A stretch of DNA of 63,232 nucleotides from Bacteroidota bacterium (GTDB lineage Bacteria; Bacteroidota; Bacteroidia; Cytophagales; Cyclobacteriaceae), in the NCBI GenBank assembly GCA_018266055.1, contig JAFDYT010000020.1, positions 1 to 63,232 on the forward strand, written 5' to 3'. The notes below the pieces were generated by a model. It ran no database searches. It was not told where the DNA came from and saw nothing but the letters and a program-made list of their open reading frames with translations. The first letter of the stretch is position 1; the number at the start of each line of letters is the position of its first letter. Positions 25,699 to 34,096 of the stretch are shown in pieces. Made by a program: the position numbers and the translations under genes.

Positions 25699-26120
25699 GC
25701 GACGATCGACATGCTACACGTAACGTTAGATATAGCATGCATGACGTTAGACATGGCATGCATGACTAAAGACATAGAGCACGCGACGTTAGACATTGCA
25801 CCCATGACTATAGACATGGAGTACGTGACTATAGACATGCAGCACGTGACTATAGACATGGCATGCATAACTATAGACATGGCATGCATGACTAAAGACA
25901 TGGAGCACGCGACGTTAGACATTGCACCCATGACTATAGACATGGAGTACATAACTTTAGACATGGAGTACGTGACTATAGACATAGCAGACGTGACGAT
26001 CGACATGGCAGACGTGGCGATCGACATAGCGTACGTGGCGATCGACATGGCACATGCGAGATGTCTCACACAACCTGCGAGAGGTGTCACGGCACCTGCG
26101 AGAAGTCTCCTTTTGCCTGC
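25699..26120. repeat. 21-bp tandem repeat array, 17 units plus 3 of a second type
   Basis: Seventeen 21-bp units of the type ACTATAGACATGGAGTACGTG run from 25699 to about 26055. Three units of a different 21-bp sequence (GCGAGANGTSTC...) continue in register to about 26120. Many first-type units contain CATGaCTATAGaCATG, a 16-bp near-palindrome. A six-unit (126-bp) higher-order repeat is visible: the block TKD-EH / TLDIAP / TIDMEY, read as peptide, occurs twice. Both strands stay open in one frame simply because the unit lacks stops. There are no spacers, so it is not a CRISPR. Confidence 0.92.
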
Positions 26121-26672
26121 ATGATCAGATACACTCCGTGCGCCGACGTTCACGGGTTGTACGAGGTCTGACAAGTGTAGGGCGACGATGCTCATTTTTA
26201 TTTTTTTATCTCTCGTGGTGCTCTCCTTACGTAAGGATGGCCGTGCGATTGACGACACAAGGATATGGTAAAGGGTTTCTTACCTCAAAACATTTGAACA
26301 AGAATCTTTGTCGATTCACGCATTTCTTAACCTACGTCAAGTACAAAGCATGAGATTAGAAGATACTTTTGACTTACATCAAGCATTAATCAAGAATAAG
26401 GAATACCTATAATTATGGAGTAAGGATAATTATCGGGGCTGCGTCGCACTCCAGGAAACACCTACGGAAAGGATTTGGTCAGTCAACAAGCACTAATTCC
26501 TAATGATCAATTATTAATGATCAATTACCAATTCACAAGTAATAGGTAACAGGTTGGTGAGATCATTTATAGTCAATAAATGACTTTTGGATGATGTAGG
26601 GGGATTGGGTAGATTGGGGAGGGTAAGAGAGGGGTATATACACACATTCAGATGTTATAAACAATTAAAGAA
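26121..26672. other. Intergenic region without a gene
   Basis: No convincing coding sequence is present in about 550 bp. Visible features are a tandem 14-bp pair TAATGATCAATTA(T/C) at 26501-26528, each copy centred on TGATCA, and a purine-rich GGGGGATTGGGTAGATTGGGGAGGG stretch around 26598-26640 just upstream of the Mrr-like gene. Confidence 0.6.
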
Positions 26673-27605
26673 ATGATTTTAGACTTCAAAGAAATCCCAG
26701 TTGCAAATTCAGGAGTAGGTAATCAAGATACATTTGAAATGTTTTCTAGGGACTTTCTACAATCCATTGGATACGAAATCATAGGAGAACCAACAAGGGG
26801 TGCTGACGGTGGTATAGATATCAAGGTTTTAGAAAAGAGAAGTGGAGTTGGAGGGCAAAACAATTTTTTTTGGTTGGTAAGTTGCAAACATTATGCACAT
26901 TCAGGAAGCGCTATATCTACTACTATAGAGCAGAATATTTACGACAGAGTAATTAGCAATGGATGTGATGGCTTTATTGGCTTCTATTCAAGCATATCGA
27001 CAAGCGGATTAAAAGACACATTAGACGGGCTATCAAGTAAAATTTCCTACCAAATTTTTGATAATGCAAAAATTGAAAGTAGAATAGTGGGTATTAGTAA
27101 AATGGAAAAATTGTTTATTAGATATTTCCCTAATTCATATAAGAATTGGAAGGAGTTATATTATTACATGGAACCGATTAAACTCTTTGAACACTACTTC
27201 GATAAAAAGTATGGAAATAATAAAGCTTTGTATAAATATTTATTTGGCTCTATTGGTAATTCTATAAAACAAATTAGAAAAAGCAACACATTTAAAGATG
27301 CTTTAATAGAAAATTCAACTAAACTTTTACTAGAGCCTTTATTATTCGAATACTTTAATGGTTCACAAGAATTCCAATATAAAAAAATTGAATCTATGTC
27401 TCTAAATACATTCCATAAAGAGCATTTGCCTCTCGAAATGAAATATAAATATGGAATTGATATAAACCCGAAACCGATTTTTTCAGGTATAGATTTTGAG
27501 GAAAATCAGGCCTATTTCTTATATCCAAATTTACTTATTGTTAATCAAACTCAATTTGACTTTTTGTGTACTATGTTCAATGATCTTAAACTTATGTTAA
27601 CATAA
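26673..27605 (+). CDS. Mrr-like restriction endonuclease-fold protein, 310 aa
   Basis: The N-terminal 140 residues fit the Mrr_cat PD-(D/E)xK nuclease fold. They show E22 in FEMFSRDFLQSIGYEI, the RGADGGIDI motif with D45/D49, then WLVSCKHY with K72 (the usual Q of QxK is S). The C-terminal 170 residues are unrecognised and could be a target- or partner-recognition domain. Mrr-type enzymes cut modified or foreign DNA in the cytoplasm. There is no methyltransferase or other defence gene next to it, so it is an orphan. It is clearly more AT-rich than the surrounding genes, which suggests recent acquisition. Nuclease activity is inferred. Confidence 0.78.
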   Translation: MILDFKEIPVANSGVGNQDTFEMFSRDFLQSIGYEIIGEPTRGADGGIDIKVLEKRSGVGGQNNFFWLVSCKHYAHSGSAISTTIEQNIYDRVISNGCDGFIGFYSSISTSGLKDTLDGLSSKISYQIFDNAKIESRIVGISKMEKLFIRYFPNSYKNWKELYYYMEPIKLFEHYFDKKYGNNKALYKYLFGSIGNSIKQIRKSNTFKDALIENSTKLLLEPLLFEYFNGSQEFQYKKIESMSLNTFHKEHLPLEMKYKYGIDINPKPIFSGIDFEENQAYFLYPNLLIVNQTQFDFLCTMFNDLKLMLT

Positions 27606-27713
27606 ACCCACTTAACAGTCCTACTCCCCTGACGCAAGTCTTGTAGAATGTGAGGCATTGATTTGGGCCTTCAAACAATACTTAATTCATCGCAAAACAG
27701 ATAGCATTAAAAA

Positions 27714-27737
27714 AGCGCGCATTATAAAACGCGCGCT
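27714..27737. other. GC-rich inverted repeat between Mrr-like and Crp genes
   Basis: AGCGCGC and GCGCGCT form a perfect 7-bp stem around a 10-base loop. It is preceded by an A-run (a T-run on the minus strand) but followed by no T-run on the plus strand. It could end read-through from either side; orientation is uncertain. Confidence 0.4.
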
Positions 27738-27804
27738 AAGTAGCGCCCAATCTCCTTCCCTATCCGTGATGTAAACACTATCTTTAATTCAAATAAAACA
27801 ACCC

Positions 27805-28383
27805 GTGTCGGCTATAAAAAATCTAGTCTCGCATTTTGACCGCTATCTTTCTTTAGACGATAACGAAAGCCAGGCTTTAACAACTCGGTTAACGGAGAGG
27901 AAAATAAAACGCAAACAATACATTTTGCAAGAAGGCGACATTTGTAAATATTTCACCTACGTAGTGGAAGGTTGTTTTAAAATGTATGGCGTTGATAAAT
28001 CGGGAACAGAACATAATCTTCTGTTTGCTGTTGAAGACGACTGGATTACCGACTTAGACAGTTTACACAAAGAGCGACCTTCCAAATTATTTATCGAGGC
28101 TATAGAGCCATCAACCATACTTCAACTATCAAAAGGAGACCTTTGGTATTTGTACACCAACCATCCAAAGTTTAACAGAAACTTCCGTGTTATTATTGAA
28201 GACAAATACATTGAACTTCAAAACCGATTGCTTCAAACGTTCAGTACTACAGCATACGAGCGATACGAAAGTTTTTTAGAGCAATATCCAAACCTGTCCA
28301 ACCGATTGCCCAACACACAAATAGCATCCTATCTTGGCATTACGCCCGAGTTTCTTAGTAAAATAAGAAGCGAGTCCCGATAG
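27805..28383 (+). CDS. Crp/Fnr-family transcriptional regulator, 192 aa
   Basis: The N-terminal cyclic-nucleotide-binding-like beta-barrel covers residues about 15-115 (KQYILQEGDICKYFTYVVEGCFKMY), followed by the long dimerisation helix and a short C-terminal helix-turn-helix (NTQIASYLGITPEFLSKIRSE). There are no Fnr-type cysteine clusters. This lineage is common in Bacteroidota, where the ligand is usually unknown. The start is GTG at 27805; no better ATG exists. A perfect TCCCGATAGCTATCGGGA palindrome follows the stop codon. The next gene, a putative reductase, has a TGTCAATTTTGACA operator-like site that this protein may bind. Confidence 0.88.
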   Translation: MSAIKNLVSHFDRYLSLDDNESQALTTRLTERKIKRKQYILQEGDICKYFTYVVEGCFKMYGVDKSGTEHNLLFAVEDDWITDLDSLHKERPSKLFIEAIEPSTILQLSKGDLWYLYTNHPKFNRNFRVIIEDKYIELQNRLLQTFSTTAYERYESFLEQYPNLSNRLPNTQIASYLGITPEFLSKIRSESR

Positions 28384-28401
28384 TCCCGATAGCTATCGGG
28401 A
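28384..28401. repeat. Perfect 18-bp palindrome after the Crp-family gene
   Basis: TCCCGATAGCTATCGGGA begins directly after the stop codon. A related segment (GGCTATCGGGA) lies inside the hairpin at 29711-29776, so it may be part of a dispersed element. It lacks a T-run, so it is a poor intrinsic terminator. Confidence 0.55.
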
Positions 28402-28484
28402 GCGGCAAATAATTCAACCCTTAATCTACCTTAAGACTATTTCTTAAACCATATTATAAGCGGGAGCTAGTCGCGCACCGCACT

Positions 28485-28523
28485 TTTGTATTGTCAATTT
28501 TGACACAACAAATTCAATACAAA
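28485..28523 (+). promoter_or_regulatory. Nested inverted repeats before the reductase gene
   Basis: The outer arms TTTGTATTG (28485-28493) and CAATACAAA (28515-28523) are perfect. Inside lies TGTCAA-TT-TTGACA (28492-28505), a perfect 6-2-6 dyad of the size bound by Crp-family dimers. The start codon is at 28529. Binding by the adjacent Crp-like protein is inference. Confidence 0.5.
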
Positions 28524-28528
28524 GTAAA

Positions 28529-29191
28529 ATGAAAACAGAAAGTACAAAAGTTGCCATTATAGGGCTTGGCAAAATTGGTGAGGCTATTGCAACAAACCTG
28601 GTGAAAGGAAAACATCCGGTAATCCTTTCCTCAAGGGATTCGGAAAAGGCAAAGTCACTTGAGAAAAAGTTTGGTAGTCTGGCAACAGCCAAAGAAACAT
28701 CAGCTGCCATCAAAGAAGCCGATGTAATTATTCCGGCCATTTATTTCAACTCGCTGAAAGAGTTTTTTCAAACCTATTCCAAAGAGCTGGAAGGCAAAAT
28801 TATTGTTGACGTTTCCAATCCCATCGCACCAGACGGAAACGGTGGGTTTAAAAAAATAATTGGGGAACATGAATCAGCCGGACAAACTCTTTCGAGCTTA
28901 ATTCCTAAGAGCGCCAAATTGATTAAAGCATTTGGCACATTGGGTGCAGCTTCTTTGGTTGGAGCAGCGTTTAGCAGCCCTGAAAGAAAAGTTCTTTTTT
29001 ATGCTTCCGACAGCATGAACAGCAATCAGCAAATTGAAGAGATCATCTCAAGTAGTGGTTTTGATCCATTCCATGTTGGCGGCATCGACCAATCCATACG
29101 AATTGAGGTCTTTGGCGACTTGCATGAATTTGGCAGACTTGGCAAAACCGTAACACGTGAAGAAGTAAAAGGCATCCTTACCAACTCCTAA
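28529..29191 (+). CDS. NAD(P)-binding F420-dependent-oxidoreductase-like protein, 220 aa
   Basis: The N-terminal Rossmann fold has the dinucleotide motif VAIIGLGKIGEAIATNL at residues 8-24, followed by VILSSRD, whose R suggests NADP preference. ADVIIPAIYF and IIVDVSNP continue the pattern of the F420-dependent NADP oxidoreductase/ProC-like superfamily. The actual substrate is unknown; many homologs are annotated as NADP oxidoreductases acting in the cytoplasm. It is followed at 13 bp by an NTF2-like lipoprotein gene and preceded by a Crp-family gene and a nested operator, suggesting a small regulated stress or redox unit. Confidence 0.82.
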   Translation: MKTESTKVAIIGLGKIGEAIATNLVKGKHPVILSSRDSEKAKSLEKKFGSLATAKETSAAIKEADVIIPAIYFNSLKEFFQTYSKELEGKIIVDVSNPIAPDGNGGFKKIIGEHESAGQTLSSLIPKSAKLIKAFGTLGAASLVGAAFSSPERKVLFYASDSMNSNQQIEEIISSSGFDPFHVGGIDQSIRIEVFGDLHEFGRLGKTVTREEVKGILTNS

Positions 29192-29204
29192 TAAACACAA
29201 CCAC

Positions 29205-29690
29205 ATGAAACATTTGACATTATTCGCAGTGCTGTTCGTATCAGTTGCAGCCTGCCAAAACAAAACAGAAAATCAATCAGTCAATTCAAACCCCAATACA
29301 ATGGAACAAACAAATGAAAAACCAGCAATCGAGAAACTATTATTCTCTTACCGTGATGCACTTAATAAGTCTGACGTAAATAAAGTGCTTCCACTTTATA
29401 CCAACGATGGAGTATTTATGCCATCCAATGCTCCTTCGGCCATCGGACAGGAGCAAGTAAAAGCCGCCTACGCGTTTGTGTTTTCACAAATTCAATTAAA
29501 CATTGAATTTTATATAGACGAAATCGTGGTTAACGGTGACTATGCTTTTGCACGGACGATGTCAAAAGGAACAACATTAATACACGCTAACAAACAAACT
29601 GTAGCAGAAGAAAATAGAGAGCTTTTTGTTCTTCAAAAAACAAACGGGCAATGGAAAATAGCCCGTTACATGTTTAACAAAATGAAATAA
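29205..29690 (+). CDS. SnoaL/NTF2-like domain lipoprotein, 161 aa
   Basis: The lipoprotein signal ends at VAAC (residue 17). Residues about 40-160 form an NTF2-like cone: AIEKLLFSYRDALNKSDVNKVLPLYTNDGVFMPSN, then YDGDYAFARTMSKGTT-type strands and a final NGQWKIARYMFN. Such domains bind small hydrophobic ligands or serve as ketosteroid-isomerase-like enzymes. It is co-oriented with the reductase gene 13 bp upstream and is probably co-transcribed. Predicted to be anchored in the cell envelope. Ligand unknown. Confidence 0.82.
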   Translation: MKHLTLFAVLFVSVAACQNKTENQSVNSNPNTMEQTNEKPAIEKLLFSYRDALNKSDVNKVLPLYTNDGVFMPSNAPSAIGQEQVKAAYAFVFSQIQLNIEFYIDEIVVNGDYAFARTMSKGTTLIHANKQTVAEENRELFVLQKTNGQWKIARYMFNKMK

Positions 29691-29710
29691 GCTACAAACG
29701 TGAATCGCAG

Positions 29711-29776
29711 ACCCTTTGTCTGGCTACACATTAAGCCCGCTACCAAAGGCTATCGGGACAAAGCCAGGCAAAGGGT
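29711..29776. repeat. Long imperfect hairpin element
   Basis: ACCCTTTGTCTGGCT (29711-29725) and AGCCAGGCAAAGGGT (29762-29776) pair with one mismatch over 15 bp. The loop contains CCCGCTACC..GGCTATCGGG, a nested imperfect stem that recalls the palindrome at 28384-28401. It lies in the otherwise gene-free 29691-29945 and could be a REP- or MITE-like element. Confidence 0.5.
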
Positions 29777-29969
29777 GTGCTTTGCATTGTGCAACAGGCT
29801 ATCCAGGCGCTGTTCACGATCCATCGTAAAGGTTCTTAATCAATCAGAGAGGAAATTAAAGCAATGAACAAGCCTCTCCTGGTGCAGTCACACACGGCTC
29901 ACTATTGTTTTGTAACTTAGCTTATACTCTGGCTATGTAACCGTAATGTTGGACTTAACTCGTAAGAAG

Positions 29970-30569
29970 ATGAAAATCCCAAACCGGCTGTTTCTCATCA
30001 CCACAATTACTATCGCATCTTTTACTGCCTGGAGTCAGCAGAAGAAGATGCCCAAAATAAAGAACCCAAGTGGACAAGGCTTTATTCCCTGCGGCTCGTG
30101 CGAGCAACCGTCAACCATTTCCTTTGAGACAACGATTGCACAAGATGAACCCGGCGAACGACTAACGCTATCGGGAACAATTTTTAAGTCTGATGGAAAG
30201 ACTCCGGCACCGGACATTATTTTATTTTTTTATCACACCGATGCTACAGGACATTATAATCCAGAGGATGATCCCAATAACCCAAGACTTAAGGGGTGGG
30301 TAAAGACTAATGCCTTGGGCCAATATGTTTTTCATACGTTAAAACCAGCGCCTTACCCTACCTTAAAAACGCCGGCTCATATTCACGTGCATTTGTTTAG
30401 TAAAGAATTAGCGGAGAACTGGATCGATGATTTTTGGTTTGAAGGTGACAGGCTCATCAAAGAATCAGACAATTCTAGATTCAGTAAGCTGGGAGAATTT
30501 TCTCCAATTGTTAAGCTTGTAAAAGGGAAAAACGGTTTAACCGGAGTACGTAATATCAAATTGAAATAG
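29970..30569 (+). CDS. Secreted intradiol-dioxygenase-like protein, 199 aa
   Basis: I chose the ATG at 29970 because a signal peptide follows (MKIPNRLFLITTITIASFTAWSQ). The mature part matches the intradiol ring-cleavage dioxygenase beta-sandwich: LTLSGTIFKSDGKTPAPDIILFFYHTDATGHY, GWVKTNALGQYVFHTLKPAPYP and TPAHIHVHLF. The iron ligands of the family (Tyr, Tyr, His, His) appear to be present in GHY, PYP and HIHVH. Family enzymes cleave catechols; the secreted Bacteroidota versions have no established substrate. The following DUF1801 gene starts 11 bp downstream. Confidence 0.82.
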   Translation: MKIPNRLFLITTITIASFTAWSQQKKMPKIKNPSGQGFIPCGSCEQPSTISFETTIAQDEPGERLTLSGTIFKSDGKTPAPDIILFFYHTDATGHYNPEDDPNNPRLKGWVKTNALGQYVFHTLKPAPYPTLKTPAHIHVHLFSKELAENWIDDFWFEGDRLIKESDNSRFSKLGEFSPIVKLVKGKNGLTGVRNIKLK

Positions 30570-30580
30570 ACTTAGATTAT

Positions 30581-30970
30581 ATGGAACTGGATATCAAAGC
30601 CTACAACAATGCCTTGACGGCAGGCGACAAAGCGATTAGCAATTTACTCGCCGGCGAAATCAGTAAAGGGTTACCCACCGCAGCGTGTAAAATCTGGCAT
30701 CGTCATCCGGTGTGGTTTATCAATGACAACCCTATCGTTGGCTATAGCAAACTAAAAGACTGTATTCGCCTGCTCTTCTGGAGCGGCCAATCGTTTGACG
30801 AACCCGGCCTTCAACCTGAAGGCACGTTTAAAGCTGCCGAGAAGAGATACACTTCTAAAGAAGACATCAACACCGCCGACGTGCAACGGTGGCTCGGTAA
30901 AGCGCAAACCATCCAATGGGATTATAAAAACATTGTGAAACGAAAAGGTAAACTGGAAAGGTTGGTATAA
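30581..30970 (+). CDS. DUF1801-like protein, 129 aa
   Basis: This is a small soluble protein with the YdhG/DUF1801 look: an N-terminal helix, KIWHRHPVWFINDNPIVGYSKLKDCIRLLFWSGQSFDEPGL, and a basic C-terminal helix. The family shares a fold with frataxin/MmcQ-like proteins and has no clear function. It may be co-transcribed with the dioxygenase-like gene 11 bp upstream. Confidence 0.72.
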   Translation: MELDIKAYNNALTAGDKAISNLLAGEISKGLPTAACKIWHRHPVWFINDNPIVGYSKLKDCIRLLFWSGQSFDEPGLQPEGTFKAAEKRYTSKEDINTADVQRWLGKAQTIQWDYKNIVKRKGKLERLV

Positions 30971-31017
30971 CCTGACCGTCAGCACAACTCCTCGCGCACA
31001 CCTCCGTTAAAACGCCC

Positions 31018-31641
31018 ATGCTTCACTTCCTCAACGTAAAGAAAATCTATGGCACGCATGCCGTCATTGATATGCCTTCGCTGCAGCTTGCGTCGGGCAT
31101 CTATTGGCTTCGCGGAGCCAACGGCTCAGGCAAATCCACGTTCTTAAAAATGGCCGGAGGACTAATCCCCTTCGAAGGAGAAATAACCATCGATGATATT
31201 CACTTAAAGCGCAACCCAACGGAATACCGGCGGGCTGTAAGTTACGTGGAAGCAGAGCCGCTGTATCCCTACTTTGTTTCGGGGCTAGACCTGGTACATT
31301 TTTTTACCTACACACGCAAGGCAGACAAGAAGAGTACCGATCAGTTAGTCGAGGCGATTGGCATCGGTCGCTTTTATAAAGATCCCATCGGCACTTACTC
31401 CAGCGGTATGGTAAAAAAACTCTCGCTGGTACTGGCGTTCATTGGTCAGTGCCGCTTTATCTTTCTCGACGAGCCACTCGTCACGCTCGATCAGGCTGCC
31501 GTTGAAACGCTCTATCAACTGATCGGCGAGTATCATCGTGAGGGCACGGGCTTTATCATCACCTCACACCAACTGGTAGAGCACCATTATTTTAACCCTA
31601 CCGAACTTCACATGAAAGATCAATCGGTATGTTTTCAGTAG
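31018..31641 (+). CDS. ABC transporter ATP-binding protein, 207 aa
   Basis: Walker A is GANGSGKST at residues about 33-41, the signature motif is YSSGMVKKLSLVLAF and Walker B is CRFIFLDEPLVTLD, followed by the H-loop TSHQ. This is a short single-domain ATPase of the CcmA/drug-export type, acting on the cytoplasmic face. It overlaps the next gene, a 362-residue membrane protein, by 13 bp, so the two are translationally coupled and form one ABC exporter. Substrate unknown. Confidence 0.88.
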   Translation: MLHFLNVKKIYGTHAVIDMPSLQLASGIYWLRGANGSGKSTFLKMAGGLIPFEGEITIDDIHLKRNPTEYRRAVSYVEAEPLYPYFVSGLDLVHFFTYTRKADKKSTDQLVEAIGIGRFYKDPIGTYSSGMVKKLSLVLAFIGQCRFIFLDEPLVTLDQAAVETLYQLIGEYHREGTGFIITSHQLVEHHYFNPTELHMKDQSVCFQ

Positions 31642-32717
31642 CGGCTCTTCTTTTCAAAACTGTAGTGCGCAAATTTTACGAGCGCAATACGGGGTTCTTC
31701 CTGTTCATTTTCTTTCTGATGTTTGGCATCGTGGAATCTACACAGATTGTCAACTATCATCTGTCGCTGATGTACGGTATGCTTCACTCTGTAATATTCC
31801 TGAGCTGCGTATGTGCGGCGTGGCTGTTCTACATGATGAAGTGCGTGGCGTTTGTGTCGGGCTATTCCGACTTACCTGAAAATAGTTTTCTGTACAAACT
31901 CAACCTCCTCTCCTATCGGCGAAGACTAATATGGCTGCTTTTTATCTTCACGTTGATCGATTTGCCGGTGCTGGTGTATTCGTCGTTAATCGTCGCCGTA
32001 GGTATTAAGGAGGGAGCGTACGGTGCAGTCTTATCTATCATTTCCTTTCATGTCGTAGTGCTGGTTGGCGCTTCGCTGCTGCTGGCTGCAAAACTAAATT
32101 CACTCCGCCCCTCGCGGCTCAGGTTTCCGCGCCTTCGGTTCAATCGTCCTCTTCCCTTGCCGCTGTTTTATATTTCGGCGTTGTTTCATCGTTATAAAAT
32201 TGGCGTCCTCCTTACCAAAGGGTTTTCCTTTTTTGCGATCATCGGTTTCCTCCACATCCCGCTCGATCATTACGAATACCGCACCGCGCTGATGGGTATT
32301 CTCTTTGGCGTGGCTGCACACCTGGTACTTGTATTCGAGTTTAGAAAGATGGAAGAAAACAATCTGATGTTTCTCAGAGGTCTTCCGATTACACTGATGC
32401 ATCGCTTTCTGCAACTGGCTGCAGTGTATGCACTCATCATGATCCCCGAACTCGCGCTACTGATCGTCAATCACACTCCGCTCCACATTGCAGCAGGCAT
32501 TTATCTGTTTAGCATCGGACTATTACTATTAAGTCACAGCCGGCTATTCATCGAACTCGACAACGACAAGCATGTGCAATACATGCTGGGGTTATTTCTG
32601 ATCTCGTTTATGCTGGTGCTTTTTAAAGTGTATCTATTGGAACTGGTGGCCGTGTGGGCGCTTGCATTTTACTATTTCAGAACTTATTTCTATCGATTTG
32701 AAAGGATGCCGCTGTAA
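31629..32717 (+). CDS. ABC exporter membrane subunit, 362 aa
   Basis: A polytopic membrane protein with about nine hydrophobic helices (for example FFLFIFFLMFGIV, VVVLVGASLLLAA, HIAAGIYLFSIGLLLL) and a basic loop SLRPSRLRFPRLRFNRPL in the middle. There is no recognisable catalytic motif. Because it overlaps the ATPase gene by 13 bp on the same strand, it is almost certainly the permease half of that transporter. Specific family not recognised. Confidence 0.75.
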   Translation: MFSVAALLFKTVVRKFYERNTGFFLFIFFLMFGIVESTQIVNYHLSLMYGMLHSVIFLSCVCAAWLFYMMKCVAFVSGYSDLPENSFLYKLNLLSYRRRLIWLLFIFTLIDLPVLVYSSLIVAVGIKEGAYGAVLSIISFHVVVLVGASLLLAAKLNSLRPSRLRFPRLRFNRPLPLPLFYISALFHRYKIGVLLTKGFSFFAIIGFLHIPLDHYEYRTALMGILFGVAAHLVLVFEFRKMEENNLMFLRGLPITLMHRFLQLAAVYALIMIPELALLIVNHTPLHIAAGIYLFSIGLLLLSHSRLFIELDNDKHVQYMLGLFLISFMLVLFKVYLLELVAVWALAFYYFRTYFYRFERMPL

Positions 32718-32765
32718 CTACATTCAGGCATAAACATTTTACCCGGACTTTTGTTTTTGTATACA

Positions 32766-34094
32766 ATGACGAAAGAATCACTGTTAGACCGAGCTAGTAA
32801 ACTGATCGACCGAAACACTACGCTATTCTGGTTCAGACGCGACCTGCGTCTGCACGACAATGCAGGCTTGTATCACGCGCTGAAGGAAAACAAAGACGTA
32901 CTGTGTCTTTTCATTTTTGATACCACCATCCTCGACCGCCTTGAGGATAAGAAAGACAAGCGCGTGGAGTTCATCCACGAATCACTGGCATTAATTCAAC
33001 AGCAACTTATTGCGCAGGGTAGCTCTTTGCTCGTGCTGCACGGCAACCCGGTTGAAATCTATAAAGCGCTTCAACCGAAAGCGGTGTACACCAACCACGA
33101 TTACGAACCTTACGCCAAAACACGCGACGAAAACGTAAAGCAAATCCTGGAATCAAACGGTGCTTCCTTTCACACCTTCAAAGATCAGGTGATCTTCGAA
33201 AAAGACGAAGTACTAAAAGACGACAGCAAGCCGTACACCGTGTTTACACCTTACAGCAAAAAGTGGAAGGCGTTGCTTACTAACAAGAATTATCAATCCT
33301 ACGCCAACGAAGATCATTTCAATTCCTTAAAAAAAACAGAGCCGCTTCCACTCCCATCGCTGAATGACATTGGCTTTGAATCTACGGGAGCAAGTTTTCC
33401 CGACCGGAAAATAAAGCTTTCGATCATTGAGAAGTACGATCAGTTGCGCAACTTTCCGGGTGTAGAAGGAACGTCGCGGTTAAGTGTGCACCTCCGCTTC
33501 GGCACCGTAAGCATTCGTCAACTGGTGACTGTTGCACTAAAGAAAAATGAAGTGTGGCTTAACGAACTCATCTGGCGTGAATTCTACCACATGATCTTGT
33601 GGCACTTTCCGCAGGTAGTCACACAATCGTTTAAGCCAGCTTACGATGCGATTGAATGGCGCAACAACGAGAAAGAATTTAAAGCGTGGTGTGAAGGTAA
33701 CACCGGTTACCCGATTGTGGATGCCGGCATGCGTGAACTGAACGCTACCGGATATATGCACAACCGGGTGCGCATGATTGTAGCGAGTTTTCTCACCAAA
33801 CATCTGCTCATCGACTGGCGCTGGGGAGAAGCTTACTTTGCACAAAAGCTACTCGACTTTGATCTGGCCGCTAACAATGGAGGCTGGCAATGGGCGGCAG
33901 GCTCTGGTTGCGATGCTGCTCCTTACTTCAGGGTATTCAATCCGCAGTTGCAAACCGAGAAATTCGATCACGACTTTGTGTACATTAAAAGGTGGGTTCC
34001 TGAGTTTCAAACCCCGGCGTACGCAAAGCCCATTGTAGATCACACGCTTGCTCGCGACCGTGTACTCCAAGCCTACAAAGTAGCGCTTGGATAA
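32766..34094 (+). CDS. phrB: Cryptochrome/photolyase family protein, 442 aa
   Basis: The N-terminal alpha/beta antenna domain starts with TTLFWFRRDLRLHDNAGL. The C-terminal FAD-binding domain contains EGTSRLSVHLRFG, WREFYHMIL, GYPIVDAGMRELNATGYMHNRVRM and the DLAANNGGWQWAAGSGCDAAPYFRVFNP block that binds FAD and the pyrimidine dimer. This layout is that of class I CPD photolyases, which repair UV-induced cyclobutane dimers with blue light. I chose the ATG at 32766; an upstream TTG at 32751 is in frame. The nearby carotenoid genes may fit a light-protection theme, but there is no direct operon link. Confidence 0.9.
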   Translation: MTKESLLDRASKLIDRNTTLFWFRRDLRLHDNAGLYHALKENKDVLCLFIFDTTILDRLEDKKDKRVEFIHESLALIQQQLIAQGSSLLVLHGNPVEIYKALQPKAVYTNHDYEPYAKTRDENVKQILESNGASFHTFKDQVIFEKDEVLKDDSKPYTVFTPYSKKWKALLTNKNYQSYANEDHFNSLKKTEPLPLPSLNDIGFESTGASFPDRKIKLSIIEKYDQLRNFPGVEGTSRLSVHLRFGTVSIRQLVTVALKKNEVWLNELIWREFYHMILWHFPQVVTQSFKPAYDAIEWRNNEKEFKAWCEGNTGYPIVDAGMRELNATGYMHNRVRMIVASFLTKHLLIDWRWGEAYFAQKLLDFDLAANNGGWQWAAGSGCDAAPYFRVFNPQLQTEKFDHDFVYIKRWVPEFQTPAYAKPIVDHTLARDRVLQAYKVALG

Positions 34095-34096
34095 GA

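Noticed and set aside
25626-26258. Long open frames on both strands across the 21-bp array (158 and 210 codons)
   Set aside because: Same reasoning: repeat length is a multiple of three and the unit lacks stops. I treat the DNA repeat as the feature, while keeping a repeat peptide as a remote possibility in the findings.
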